64,000 nucleotides of DNA from Bacillus inaquosorum KCTC 13429 (GTDB taxonomy: Bacteria; Bacillota; Bacilli; Bacillales; Bacillaceae), in NCBI RefSeq assembly GCF_000332645.1, contig NZ_AMXN01000002.1:186001-250000 (forward strand), given 5' to 3'. A program made the translations under genes and the position numbers. Below the pieces are notes generated by a model, which saw nothing but the letters and a program-made list of their open reading frames with translations, was not told where the DNA came from and ran no database searches. Position 1 is the first letter of the stretch. Each line of letters opens with the position of its first letter. Shown piece after piece: positions 39,771 through 48,462 of this stretch.

Positions 39771-40307
39771 TTAAAATGCCTCTGTGGTTTTCACTGTTGC
39801 ATAGACACCATTTAATGCGGCCATAAATGCGTAATGGACATGTTCAGCAGGAACGATTTTATCTTCAATTTGCAATGTTGTTGTTGCGCAAGCATCTTCT
39901 ACCACTTGGCATACATAACCATGTTCAACTGCAGAACGAACTGTTGCATCAATACACATATGGGACATCATACCGCAAACAACTAATTCTTTAACCCCTT
40001 GTTCTTGTAGCTTTTCATGTAAATCTGTATTGAAAAAGCTATTCGGCATATATTTTACAATAACTGTCTCTTTCTCTAATGGACGTACTGACTCATAAAT
40101 TTCGACACCTTCTGTATTTGGATGGAAAAAATGAGCCATGTTACCTTCTGTGATATGCTGTACATGAAAGACTGGTGCGCCTGTGTTTCTGAAGTGTGAA
40201 AGTAGTTTAGCCGCATTTTGTGCTGCTTTCTCAGGGTTTGTTAAAGCCATCTTCCCATTTGGAAAGTAATCATTTTGAATATCAATCACTAATAAAGCTG
40301 TTGTCAT
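39771..40307 (-). CDS. Isochorismatase-like cysteine hydrolase
   Basis: This 178-residue protein has the Asp-Lys-Cys triad pattern: Asp in LLVIDIQNDYF near residue 9, Lys in VIVKYMPNSFF near 83, and Cys in MMSHMCIDATVR near 117. Members hydrolyse isochorismate, nicotinamide or related amides; the substrate here is unknown. ATG 40307 follows AAGAGGTG at good spacing. It diverges from the Lrp-type regulator at 40423, its likely controller. Confidence 0.85.
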   Translation of the reverse strand: MTTALLVIDIQNDYFPNGKMALTNPEKAAQNAAKLLSHFRNTGAPVFHVQHITEGNMAHFFHPNTEGVEIYESVRPLEKETVIVKYMPNSFFNTDLHEKLQEQGVKELVVCGMMSHMCIDATVRSAVEHGYVCQVVEDACATTTLQIEDKIVPAEHVHYAFMAALNGVYATVKTTEAF

Positions 40308-40422
40308 TTTTTTCACCTCTTAAAATTTTTATACTGTATAAGGATATATAATTTCCATTGAATTTTCGATGGTCTCATGAAATACTATTATGTAAAACTT
40401 TTTCACTGTGAAAGTAGTTACT

Positions 40423-40872
40423 ATGCAAATTGATTCAATTGATTTTCAAATTCTCCAATTATTAAATAAAAATGCTCGGATACAATGGAAAGAAATCGGT
40501 GAAAAAATTCATATGACAGGACAAGCGGTAGGCAATCGCATCAAAAAAATGGAGGATAACGGTATCATTAAGGCATATTCGATTGTGATTGATGAATTGA
40601 GGGTGGGGCTTTCTTTTACAGCCTTTGTCATCTTTTTCATGAATGCATATAAGCATAATGATTTATTGAAATTTATTGCTGCTCGTAATGAAATTAGCGA
40701 AGCACATCGTATTTCAGGAGACGCATGTTATCTTCTGAAGGTAAAGGTTCATTCACAAGAAGTTTTAAATCACCTTTTGAATGATTTATTGAAATATGGA
40801 AACTATCAGCTTTATTTGTCTATTAAGGAAGTAAAAAATCATTATAATACGTCATTAATGTCTGATGAATAA
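40423..40872 (+). CDS. Lrp/AsnC-family transcription regulator
   Basis: This 149-residue regulator has an N-terminal helix-turn-helix (IDFQILQLLNKNARIQWKEI to RIKKMEDNGII) and a C-terminal RAM ligand domain with the RISGDACYLLKV signature. A GTG five codons upstream is a possible alternative start. It diverges from the cysteine hydrolase, a common regulator-target layout; the ligand is probably an amino acid or a small amide. Confidence 0.85.
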   Translation: MQIDSIDFQILQLLNKNARIQWKEIGEKIHMTGQAVGNRIKKMEDNGIIKAYSIVIDELRVGLSFTAFVIFFMNAYKHNDLLKFIAARNEISEAHRISGDACYLLKVKVHSQEVLNHLLNDLLKYGNYQLYLSIKEVKNHYNTSLMSDE

Positions 40873-40912
40873 TGTGCTTGTTATCATAATGTATAAGTGT
40901 TAAATCATGTAT

Positions 40913-40966
40913 AAAAAAAGCTCTAGCTTGGTAAATTTCATATCCAAACTAGGGCTTTTTTAGAGC
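40913..40966. terminator. Terminator between the two Lrp genes
   Basis: AAAAAAGCTCTAG and CTAGGGCTTTTTT form a long stem with runs on both strands, between convergent regulators. Confidence 0.75.
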
Positions 40967-41015
40967 AGATATATATCATGTTATATGACCACACATCTCC
41001 GTTTTATAAAGTTAA

Positions 41016-41426
41016 CTATTTACCAATAACAATCGACACTTTATAGTTTGCATGTTTGTTTAAGTCATTTAAAAATTGATCTAATACCTCGTTTGAAGGA
41101 AATTTACATTCAAGCAAATAACAACCGTCTCCACTAACTTTATAATTGTTTATTACATAGTTACCTTGTGTTTCTATAAAAGCTAAATAGGGTTGATGAT
41201 GGATTTTTTCGATATAAATATTAAGAAAAGCATGTATAGAGAAGCCTAATTTCACTTGATTCACTTCAATACTACATCCTTTTATTATGCCATTGTCTAA
41301 TAACTTTACTACTCTTGATGCGGTTGCTGGTGCAGTGAGATGTACTTTTTCCCCTAATTTTTTCATTGTAAGGCGACTATTTTTAGACAGCTCATCAAGT
41401 ATTTTTTTATCTATTTCATCAATCAT
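41016..41426 (-). CDS. Lrp/AsnC-family transcription regulator
   Basis: This 136-residue regulator has a helix-turn-helix (MIDEIDKKILDELSKNSRL to VVKLLDNGII) and a RAM domain with KVSGDGCYLLEC. It is of a different subtype from its neighbour at 40423 but close to the remnant at 39.4 kb. AAAGGAT precedes the ATG. It diverges from the luciferase-like monooxygenase gene, its likely target. Confidence 0.85.
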   Translation of the reverse strand: MIDEIDKKILDELSKNSRLTMKKLGEKVHLTAPATASRVVKLLDNGIIKGCSIEVNQVKLGFSIHAFLNIYIEKIHHQPYLAFIETQGNYVINNYKVSGDGCYLLECKFPSNEVLDQFLNDLNKHANYKVSIVIGK

Positions 41427-41688
41427 TTTCTTGTATCCTTTCTGAAAAAATAAGATGTATTTTACATAGTCTGTTCGCTGTGCAATTTTTTATGTATGCT
41501 TAAAACTTTAAAAATAAAGTGAAATTGTGAAATAACTTTATTTTCCCTATGTATTGATCGATTGAGAAAGTATATATTTATTTGCATACAAAACAAAAGA
41601 GGAATGTACACCATTTAATATGAGACATTTATTTAAAATGGTTTTTCCATTGATTTTGTATAAGTTCATTATTTTTAGAGGTGAAATT

Positions 41689-42690
41689 ATGAAAAAATTT
41701 GATATATCTGTTTTATCAGTTGCTCCATTAAGACAAGGAGAAACAATGAAACAAGGGATTGATTCTGCAGTTTCATTAGCTAAAGCTGTAGATAATATGG
41801 GCTATAAACGGATTTGGTTTGCAGAGCATCATAATCACGACGCTTATGCAAGTGCAGCAACCGTATCAATTGTACAACATATATTAGCAAATACAAAGGA
41901 CATTCGCGTAGGTTCAGGGGGTATTATGTTGCCAAATCATTCCCCATTAGTCGTAGCGGAGCAATTTGGAACACTTGAAACATTATATCCAAATCGTGTA
42001 GATTTGGCATTAGGACGCGCACCGGGAACGGATCAAAAAACGGCCGATGTGATTCGTCGTTCCAACCATAATGGAGTGTTTTTCTTTGAAAGAGAAGTAA
42101 ATGATATTTTGCGTTTTGTTGGGGATAAGAGTGTGCAGAGAGAGGTTCGCGCTTATCCAGGTATTGGAACGCATGTGCCTGTATTTGTGTTAGGATCCTC
42201 AACGGATTCAGCGAAAATTGCTGCAAAGCTTGGTTTACCCTATGCATTTGGCGCTCAATTTTCACCTCATGCGATGGAAGAAGCGCTCGCTATTTATCGA
42301 GAAAATTTCCAACCGTCTTCTTATTTACAAGAGCCTTATGTGATTGCTTGTATTAATGTGATTGCAGCAGAATCTATGGAAGAGGCATCTTTTATTTCTG
42401 CAAGTCATTTGCAGGTGTATATTGATATTTACACAAATAATTTAAGTAAGCTTATTCCACCCACTGAAAACTTCCTAGAATCGTTATCACAGTTTGAATT
42501 AGAAATTCTCCATAGTCGACTGGGGTATACAATCATGGGTGATTCAGAAACAATTCGTCGCGAACTAATTGAATTCCAACAAATGTATCAAGTAGATGAA
42601 TTAATTGTATTATCTAATATTTACGAATTGAGCAAGGAAATTCAGTCTTACGAGATTTTAAAACATGTTGTGGATGAGTTGTTTGAATAA
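41689..42690 (+). CDS. Luciferase-like flavin monooxygenase (MsnO8 type)
   Basis: This 333-residue bacterial-luciferase-family protein starts MKKFDISVLSVAPLRQGET. It contains IWFAEHHNHDAYASAA near residue 50 and VGSGGIMLPNHSPL near 85, typical of LLM-class FMN-dependent oxidoreductases of this subgroup. ATG 41689 is preferred because AGAGGTGA lies six bases upstream; the frame extends 23 codons further but without a ribosome site. Substrate unknown. It is likely regulated by the divergent Lrp protein. Confidence 0.88.
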   Translation: MKKFDISVLSVAPLRQGETMKQGIDSAVSLAKAVDNMGYKRIWFAEHHNHDAYASAATVSIVQHILANTKDIRVGSGGIMLPNHSPLVVAEQFGTLETLYPNRVDLALGRAPGTDQKTADVIRRSNHNGVFFFEREVNDILRFVGDKSVQREVRAYPGIGTHVPVFVLGSSTDSAKIAAKLGLPYAFGAQFSPHAMEEALAIYRENFQPSSYLQEPYVIACINVIAAESMEEASFISASHLQVYIDIYTNNLSKLIPPTENFLESLSQFELEILHSRLGYTIMGDSETIRRELIEFQQMYQVDELIVLSNIYELSKEIQSYEILKHVVDELFE

Positions 42691-42807
42691 AGAATGGAGC
42701 AACTTTAGAAGTCGAGTTATGTGAGTTCGTATTCCTCGTAGCTTTATCCTTCTTTTAAAATACTCAAATTCTTCACTATCCGTGTATAAAAATGCTAATC
42801 GACAGTA

Positions 42808-42930
42808 GACAATACTAATTCAAATACTTTATATGGGCTATCATATAGATTGGTACGAGTCATCCATTATCAAAAAGAATTTCATCCTGTACAAACATTT
42901 ATTGAACATTATGTAAATGTCTTAACATAA
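42808..42930 (+). pseudogene. LysR-family regulator, C-terminal remnant
   Basis: A start-less frame reads YRLVRVIHYQKEFHPVQTFI then EHYVNVLT and stops at about 42930. This resembles the last residues of a LysR-type regulator effector domain. The rest of the 310-base gap between the monooxygenase and yrkJ has no gene. Confidence 0.4.
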
Positions 42931-42976
42931 AAAAGAAAGGCCAACATTTGAAACACTCTGTTGGTCTTTCTTTTAA
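42930..42976. terminator. Terminator before yrkJ
   Basis: AAAGAAAGGCCAACA and TGTTGGTCTTTCTTT form a strong stem with runs on both strands; it closes the yrk operon on the minus strand. Confidence 0.85.
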
Positions 42977-42998
42977 TCATACGTAAGAAAGTGATCTG

Positions 42999-43775
42999 TT
43001 ACAGAATATCCAACCAAATTTTAACAGCCGTCACCAAAATCAGTAAAGCTAAGATCCACCGCAGGATTTTTTCATTTACTTTTTGTCCCAGTTTTGCTCC
43101 TAGAGGCGAAGCGATTAAACTTGAGATAATAAGAATCAAAGAAGGTAAAAAAAGTACCTGACCTGTAATCACCTTTCCAACTGTTGCTCCAATAGATGAA
43201 AGAAGTGTAATCGCAAGAGATGAAGCGACGGTGATTCTAACAGGAATATTTAAAATCGATAACATAATGGGGACTAGGATAAAGGCGCCGCCAGCTCCTA
43301 AAATACCTGATACGCCACCAATGATAAACGCTAGGGACGAAGCCAACCATTTATTAAATATCACTTCTTTGCCGTCTCTATGTGCTTGTCCTTTTTTAGG
43401 TATAAACATTAGAATAACAGCTATAATAGCCAGAATTCCGTATATAAAGTTAATTCCTTTTTCAGATAAGTGATGAGAAAAATAACTCCCCAATACACTC
43501 CCTAAAAGGATGCTGCTTCCCATGTAAATAATTAATGCTTTATTTAAAAGACCACTCTTACGATAAGCCCAAACACCGCCAAGTGTCGCAAAGAAAACTT
43601 GAATAGCCCCTATCCCTGAAACTTCATGGGCAGTTAATGACATCACCCCTACTAAAGAAGGAATGTACAATAACATTGGATAATTAATTACTGAACCGCC
43701 AATACCAATCAATCCGGAAAGAAAGGCACCAATAAACCCTATAATGAAAAGAGTTGTGATAAAGGCAATATCCAA
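42999..43775 (-). CDS. yrkJ: TauE/SafE-family sulfur-anion permease
   Basis: This 258-residue protein with eight or so membrane helices belongs to the TauE/SafE family, with two duplicated halves ([15 protein letters not shown] near residue 10 and [13 protein letters not shown] near 145). It likely exports or imports sulfite, thiosulfate or similar anions. I use the TTG at 43775 because AAAGGAGGAAAACC lies immediately upstream; the open frame extends 21 codons beyond without support. Last gene of the persulfide operon, matching the tauE gene of the staphylococcal cst locus in role. Confidence 0.87.
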   Translation of the reverse strand: MDIAFITTLFIIGFIGAFLSGLIGIGGSVINYPMLLYIPSLVGVMSLTAHEVSGIGAIQVFFATLGGVWAYRKSGLLNKALIIYMGSSILLGSVLGSYFSHHLSEKGINFIYGILAIIAVILMFIPKKGQAHRDGKEVIFNKWLASSLAFIIGGVSGILGAGGAFILVPIMLSILNIPVRITVASSLAITLLSSIGATVGKVITGQVLFLPSLILIISSLIASPLGAKLGQKVNEKILRWILALLILVTAVKIWLDIL

Positions 43776-43837
43776 TTTGGTTTTCCTCCTTTTCAAAGGA
43801 AAAGGGTATCTTTTTATTCGATACCCTTTCACATTCA

Positions 43838-44065
43838 TTAGCCTTTTTCAATCCAGAATTTCAGTACATCTCCTTCTTGAGCTTGCTCTAAGATGTCATG
43901 CCCACCTGATTTAGACCAAGCCGCTAGGTCACTTTTGAATCCTTTATCGGTTGCATGCACTTCTAATATTTGACCTGATTCTATTTCATTCATAGCTTTC
44001 TTTGTTTTGACGATTGGCATTGGACATGCCAGCCCTTTAGCATCTAATACTTTATCTGATTTCAT
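43838..44065 (-). CDS. yrkI: TusA-family sulfurtransferase
   Basis: This 75-residue TusA protein has the active-site motif [18 protein letters not shown] with the sulfur-carrying cysteine near residue 13. It relays persulfide sulfur. ATG 44065 has better spacing to GAGGAG than the ATG two codons upstream. It lies between yrkH and yrkJ. Confidence 0.92.
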   Translation of the reverse strand: MKSDKVLDAKGLACPMPIVKTKKAMNEIESGQILEVHATDKGFKSDLAAWSKSGGHDILEQAQEGDVLKFWIEKG

Positions 44066-44099
44066 GTTCATCTCTCCTCTGTTTGGTAATAATCATCTT

Positions 44100-45227
44100 T
44101 TATCGAATTGCACAACGATTTGGCCCAATCTCCATTTCACGCTGTTTTTCTTCATCTGGGTTGATTTTCCCCATATTTGTTTCGCGAATCTCTTGATATG
44201 CATTGGGTTGTGGAGGTAAATTACCTGTCACTAAGTGCCTAAATTCTGCTTCATCAGCAATGTTCAAACCATGGTTCTCGGCAAATAATGTACTTAGTTT
44301 TTTACCAACACTTCCATCATCATTTAGCTCATCAATGATCATAAAGTGTGCCGGTAATACAATTAAATCCTTTGATAACGCGTTGTAACGGCTATAAAGA
44401 GTTTTTCTTAAATCTCCTACCCAATCTCCTGCCATACCGGCTAAATCCGGTCTGCCGATTGAATCGATAAATAAGATATCACCTGAAAGAAGATACTGAT
44501 CATCGACAATGAAAGAAGTGGAGCCAATGGTATGCCCTGGAGAATAAATCGGTTGAATTCTAATCTTTATATTTCCAATGATAATATCATTTCCTTCTTC
44601 CAACGGCTGATAATCGAATACCACTTCTTCAGCATCTTTAGGCGGTAACCAGTAGGTTGCTTTTGTTTTTTCGGCAATTACTCTCCCACCTGAAATATGG
44701 TCTGCGTGAAGATGTGTATCAAATACGTGAGTAATCGTTACACCTTTCTCCTTTGCAAAATCTATAAACACTTCTGCCATACGCGTAGCGTCTACTATGG
44801 CTGCTTCTCCATTGGAGAATATCATGTATGATAGGCAACCTTTCCCAATTCGAACAAACTGATAAATTTCACCACCATCTTTTAAATCTCCGACTTTTAC
44901 CGGCTCTAAATGTTCACTCCATGCTTTCATTCCGCCTTTAAGATAGGATACAGAAAGACCTGCTTCTGAAAGCATCTCGGATACCATTACGGATGAACCT
45001 TCTTTTGCGCAAACGACTAGCACTTCTTTATCAGAAGGAATTTTCTCCAATATATCTTCTACTCCATCTAAAAGATCGAAATAAGGAACATTCAAATGGT
45101 CAAAGTCATGCCCTTCAATCTTCCAATCACTAAAATCATTTTCATTACGCACATCCAAAATAAATAAAGGTTCTTTGTTAAAGATTTTTTTTGTCACTTC
45201 TTTTGGGGTCAGTGCCTTTACGGTCAT
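44100..45227 (-). CDS. yrkH: Rhodanese-MBL fusion, persulfide dioxygenase-like
   Basis: This 375-residue protein has an N-terminal rhodanese domain (about 1-110, catalytic-loop Cys in VVCAKEGSS near 74) and a metallo-hydrolase domain (about 115-330) with [11 protein letters not shown] near 172 and SPGHTIGS near 233. The domain pair is like CstB and ETHE1-type persulfide dioxygenases, which oxidise persulfide to thiosulfate or sulfite, but with the rhodanese in front rather than behind. TAGGAGG precedes the ATG. Confidence 0.9.
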   Translation of the reverse strand: MTVKALTPKEVTKKIFNKEPLFILDVRNENDFSDWKIEGHDFDHLNVPYFDLLDGVEDILEKIPSDKEVLVVCAKEGSSVMVSEMLSEAGLSVSYLKGGMKAWSEHLEPVKVGDLKDGGEIYQFVRIGKGCLSYMIFSNGEAAIVDATRMAEVFIDFAKEKGVTITHVFDTHLHADHISGGRVIAEKTKATYWLPPKDAEEVVFDYQPLEEGNDIIIGNIKIRIQPIYSPGHTIGSTSFIVDDQYLLSGDILFIDSIGRPDLAGMAGDWVGDLRKTLYSRYNALSKDLIVLPAHFMIIDELNDDGSVGKKLSTLFAENHGLNIADEAEFRHLVTGNLPPQPNAYQEIRETNMGKINPDEEKQREMEIGPNRCAIR

Positions 45228-45266
45228 GTTTAAATACCTCCTATATCGAATCTATTTTTAACGAGA

Positions 45267-45661
45267 CTAAAATGTTAAGGATACATCAGCATCTTTAGCA
45301 AAATCTAAAAAGGTAACAGCCCCGCCTACTTCAATTCCTTCTACAAAATCATCTTTGGTTAAACCCATAACGTCCATCGTCATTTGACAACCAATAAATG
45401 TAACTCCCATTTCTTGTGCCATTTCAATCAGTTCAGGAATAGACGGCACGCTTGCTTTCTTAAATCCTTCCGCAAAGTGTTCTTTTCCTTTCGGCATTTC
45501 TAATTCTTGATGTGCTTGCTTATGAATCAGATTTAATCCCTCGAATGTAAAGAAGATAGATACTTCTTGATCACTTGCTGCTGCGGCAGTCGCAATATTA
45601 AAAACTTATAGGCATCAAATAGACCACCATTTGCCGCAATAATTGCTACTCTTGTACTCAT
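45267..45661 (-). pseudogene. DsrE-family sulfur-carrier protein, frameshifted
   Basis: The ATG at 45661 begins MSTRVAIIAANGGLFDAYK, then a one-base loss near 45604 shifts the frame, which resumes as NIATAAAASDQEVSIFFTF and runs to LDFAKDADVSLTF. The total of 395 bases is one short of 132 codons. Apart from this single lesion the DsrE fold and the cysteine in GCQMTMDVMGL are intact, so the break is recent or a read error. A shorter internal ATG could still give a 76-residue piece. Confidence 0.8.
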
Positions 45662-45682
45662 TTGTTATCACCCTTTTCTTAT

Positions 45683-46240
45683 TTATTCTGTTTTACCTGT
45701 CCAATCACGCATACCAGGGACAACATTAATAACCTTTTTAAAACCTTGTTTTTTCATCGTTTGGGCTGCCATTTCACTTCTTCTTCCAGAATGGCAAATG
45801 ATATAAATTTCATCATCTTTGTTTAACTCGTTAGAGCGCTTTTCCACTTCCCCAAGAGGGATATGCACAACTCCCGGGATATGAGCTTCTTCATACTCAT
45901 CTAACTCCCGGACATCTAAAATGTTAAGAGACTCCTCACTTTCAACTTTCTGTTTGAAAGCTTCTAGTGAAACCTCAGGAATAGAAGGTGTGCTTTCTGA
46001 TGAATGTTCTCCTCCTTTACGAAGAAAATGATGAAGTATTTCTCCCTCTGTTTCAGTACCTAGATATTCATGACCTGTGCTATTTGCCCATGCTTGCAAA
46101 TCTGCCGTAGAGCCTTTATCTGTTGCTTCAATTTCTAGTATCTCACCAGCTTTTAAATCCTTAATTTTCTTCTTCGTTTTTACAATGGGCATTGGACACG
46201 TCAAACCTTTAGCGTCTAACACAATATTTGCCTTCACCAT
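45683..46240 (-). CDS. yrkF: TusA-rhodanese fusion sulfurtransferase
   Basis: This 185-residue protein has an N-terminal TusA domain ([16 protein letters not shown], Cys near 15) and a C-terminal rhodanese domain (about 90-180) with the active-site loop ICHSGRRS near 150. It moves sulfane sulfur between carriers. AAAGGAGG precedes the ATG, and an operator-like box lies 19 bases upstream of the start. The fusion is the same as YrkF of B. subtilis. Confidence 0.92.
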   Translation of the reverse strand: MVKANIVLDAKGLTCPMPIVKTKKKIKDLKAGEILEIEATDKGSTADLQAWANSTGHEYLGTETEGEILHHFLRKGGEHSSESTPSIPEVSLEAFKQKVESEESLNILDVRELDEYEEAHIPGVVHIPLGEVEKRSNELNKDDEIYIICHSGRRSEMAAQTMKKQGFKKVINVVPGMRDWTGKTE

Positions 46241-46258
46241 TTTTTTCCTCCTTTTTAA

Positions 46259-46274
46259 ATAGGGGTGGGGGTAT
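46259..46274. promoter_or_regulatory. CstR-type operator candidate upstream of yrkF
   Basis: ATAGGGGTGGGGGTAT fits the pattern ATACCC-N4-GGGTAT of CsoR/CstR sites on one side. It lies between the yrkF start and the upstream rhodanese gene. Confidence 0.55.
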
Positions 46275-46306
46275 ATAAATATACAAAAAAAATACTATCT
46301 AAGGTT

Positions 46307-46675
46307 TTATGACCATGTATTCATACCACCTTTAATATTTGTGATATTTTTAAATCCTTGTTTTTTCAATACCTTGCTCGCCTTTAGACTTCTCATTCCA
46401 CTTTGACAAATAATAAAAACTTCTTTATCTTTCGAAAGTTGATTGGTTTGACGAAGCAGATTTGACAAGGGAATGTTTTTAAACCCTTGAATATGTCTTG
46501 TACGAAATTCATGAGGTGTTCGTACATCGATAAACTGTTTGCCTTTATTTTTAAGCTCTGACTTTAAATCAGCAGTTGTTATTTGTTTAACACCTTGCAC
46601 TGGTAAAAAACGTCGAAATACAATCCAAAGTAAAAATAAAATAAGTAAGGTATTGATAAGTACGCCACTGTCCAT
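46307..46675 (-). CDS. Membrane-anchored rhodanese
   Basis: This 122-residue protein has an N-terminal membrane helix (SGVLINTLLILFLLWIVF) and one rhodanese domain (about 35-120) with the active-site loop IICQSGMRS near 92. It faces the cytoplasm by the usual topology of such proteins, delivering sulfane sulfur near the membrane. A G-rich ribosome site precedes the ATG. It sits between yrkE and yrkF. Confidence 0.85.
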   Translation of the reverse strand: MDSGVLINTLLILFLLWIVFRRFLPVQGVKQITTADLKSELKNKGKQFIDVRTPHEFRTRHIQGFKNIPLSNLLRQTNQLSKDKEVFIICQSGMRSLKASKVLKKQGFKNITNIKGGMNTWS

Positions 46676-46718
46676 AGTGTCCCCCCCCTTTCATTTATTG
46701 AATTTGCAATGGGTAACG

Positions 46719-47201
46719 TTAGATAAATAAGTTGACACTGCCTTCTTCAGCATCTGCCAAATAAGCTGCTACTCCAGCATAGTCGATATCATCTAATAGT
46801 TCTTTTTCCTGTAAACCAAGAAGATCCATTGTCATCGTACAAGCTACAAGCTTTACATCCTGTTCTTGAGCCGTCTCAATTAACTGAGGCAATGTCAGTG
46901 AATTATGCTTTTTCATCACATTTTTAATCATTATAGGACCCATACCTGCAAAGTTCATTTTAGATAAACCCATCTTATCAGCACCGCGAGGCATCATTTT
47001 ACCAAACATTTTTTCAAGAAACCCTTTTTTCACTGGAACAGGTTCTTCTTTACGCAAAGCGTTTAATCCCCAAAAAGTGTGGAAAATCGTCACTTCATGA
47101 TCGTAGGCAGCAGCACCATTTGCAATAATATAGGCTGCCATTGCTTTATCATAATCCCCGCTAAATAAAACAATTGTTGTGCGTTTTGTTTGTTCTGTCA
47201 T
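46719..47201 (-). CDS. yrkE: DsrE/DsrF-like sulfur-carrier protein
   Basis: This 160-residue protein has the nucleotide-like fold of DsrE: TIVLFSGDYDKAMAAYIIAN at the start and the conserved cysteine in KLVACTMTMDLLGL near 122. ATG 47201 follows TAGGAGAA; six extra upstream codons lack support. It is read from a promoter region holding two operator-like boxes, so it probably leads this unit. Confidence 0.9.
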   Translation of the reverse strand: MTEQTKRTTIVLFSGDYDKAMAAYIIANGAAAYDHEVTIFHTFWGLNALRKEEPVPVKKGFLEKMFGKMMPRGADKMGLSKMNFAGMGPIMIKNVMKKHNSLTLPQLIETAQEQDVKLVACTMTMDLLGLQEKELLDDIDYAGVAAYLADAEEGSVNLFI

Positions 47202-47219
47202 GTTTATTCTCCTAACCAA

Positions 47220-47235
47220 TTACCCGTGGGGGTAT
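47220..47235. promoter_or_regulatory. CstR-type operator candidate 1 before yrkE
   Basis: TTACCCGTGGGGGTAT is an imperfect ATACCC/GGGTAT inverted repeat just upstream of yrkE. Confidence 0.55.
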
Positions 47236-47286
47236 ATCGAGATCAAAAAATTTTTTCGAAAGATCTGCTATTATTCAACTCATTAA

Positions 47287-47302
47287 ATACCGGCAGGGGT
47301 AT
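47287..47302. promoter_or_regulatory. CstR-type operator candidate 2 before yrkE
   Basis: ATACCGGCAGGGGTAT has good half-sites and lies 52 bases from the first box; a repressor tetramer could occupy both. Confidence 0.6.
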
Positions 47303-47324
47303 AATATAACACATATAAAAATTC

Positions 47325-47351
47325 GTCAACCTTAAATATAGGTTGATGAAT
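47325..47351 (-). terminator. Terminator after yrkD
   Basis: TCAACCT and AGGTTGA pair just past the yrkD stop, with a T-run on the minus strand. Confidence 0.65.
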
Positions 47352-47354
47352 TTT

Positions 47355-47615
47355 TTATCGACTCTTTACCAATAAGTCGACTGCTTCTTTTACTAAGTTT
47401 TGTGTGTCTTCGCCCTTTTCTAAACTTTCACGAACACAATGTTCAAGGTTTGTGCTCACAATTAAACCCATTGCTCGATCGATAGCATTACGTGAAGCTG
47501 CTAGTTGGGTCACAACCTCTCTACAATCTTTTCCTTGTTCCATCATAGTCAATACACCTTTAATTTGTCCTTCTATTCGGCGTAAGCGGTTTTTAATCTT
47601 TTGATCATACTCCAT
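47355..47615 (-). CDS. yrkD: CsoR/CstR-family repressor
   Basis: This 86-residue all-helical repressor has two cysteines, in GKDCREVV (Cys31) and NLEHCVRES (Cys60). The spacing is that of CstR, which senses persulfides by forming cross-links. The histidine and third ligand needed for Cu(I) in CsoR are not in place. It probably represses the surrounding sulfur genes through the ATACCC/GGGTAT boxes. Confidence 0.88.
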   Translation of the reverse strand: MEYDQKIKNRLRRIEGQIKGVLTMMEQGKDCREVVTQLAASRNAIDRAMGLIVSTNLEHCVRESLEKGEDTQNLVKEAVDLLVKSR

Positions 47616-47743
47616 ATATCGATGAAATCCTTTCTATAATTTATTTTTACATTTACATGTTGCCAATTCATAACTATTTACATGGATACCTTTGCTCTTC
47701 AGAAAACGCACTCCTAAATTTAATTCCACCCTATCATGAGCTA

Positions 47744-47998
47744 TTATTGTATTTTATCACGTGGAATCTCTAAATAAAAACGTTTTAGATACGCATATGG
47801 GATGTTTAAAATAATACCATCCGAAAAATTGGGTACATCGTTATAATGGCGAATATCTAATATTGTTATGTCCATGGTCTCTAATTTATCTTTATGGGTA
47901 CAAGAGATTCCGGTTATAGGATAATAACGTCTATACGTTGCATGGATAATAACAAAAATAAGCAGAAATGCAACAACTAAATAATTGATACTAACCAC
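47744..47998 (-). CDS. Short membrane-anchored rhodanese-like protein, active site lost
   Basis: This 84-residue protein starts from a GTG after AAGGTGG. A membrane helix (residues 5-20) is followed by the first half of a rhodanese domain (TILDIRHYNDVPNFSDGIIL near 45). It ends before the cysteine loop, so it cannot act as a sulfurtransferase; it is either a relic or has another role. It is preceded by a near-perfect operator box at 48038. Confidence 0.6.
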   Translation of the reverse strand: MVSINYLVVAFLLIFVIIHATYRRYYPITGISCTHKDKLETMDITILDIRHYNDVPNFSDGIILNIPYAYLKRFYLEIPRDKIQ

Positions 47999-48037
47999 AC
48001 CACCTTATTAACCCCTTGTTATTCATAACGCAATAAT

Positions 48038-48053
48038 ATACCCCTATAGGTAT
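48038..48053. promoter_or_regulatory. CstR-type operator candidate before the short rhodanese
   Basis: ATACCCCTATAGGTAT is the most symmetrical of four such boxes, 40 bases upstream of the GTG at 47998. Confidence 0.6.
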
Positions 48054-48105
48054 ATAGTCAAGTGTGAAAGCTAATTTCTTTGAGCTATTAATTAATTTTA
48101 ACCTC

Positions 48106-48302
48106 TAAAGACTGAAAAACACTCACATTTCGCTAATGCCAATTCGACTAAAAGTAACTCAAATAAAGAAGAAACCGATATGAAACATGTTATGTTCGTT
48201 CCCCCATTTTTATGGGAGGAAGATTTAGAACTACTTGAATTTAGTAACAAAAATGTTACTTGGCTAATGGCTTTACCTATTTCAGGCAGAGGCCGGATCT
48301 AA
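48106..48302 (+). pseudogene. Possible suppressor-of-fused-domain protein, C-terminal remnant
   Basis: An open frame without a good start reads through MKHVMFVPPFLWEEDLELL and SNKNVTWLMALPIS, then stops inside repeat copy B. The pattern resembles the end of SUFU-domain proteins such as YqcF, the immunity partner of an LXG toxin in skin. This is from memory of the family and is tentative. The last residues (GRGRI) come from the repeat, so the 3' end is a junction. Confidence 0.4.
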
Positions 48303-48462
48303 CATTCCGGCTTTCTCTATTTCATTAAAGTTTCTTTTTAAAAAAATAGAGAAAGAATATATGAAAGAGTTATGAAAATCATTTTTTGTCATCGCTGATA
48401 AGCTCTCCGAGAAGCAGATGACTTTACTTATAAGCCCTTTACTTGCTTACTTGCATCCTCTC

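Noticed and set aside
47355..47615. Copper-sensing CsoR for the regulator
   Set aside because: The conserved His and Cys ligands of copper CsoR are not in place; the two-cysteine pattern and sulfur-gene neighbours favour CstR.
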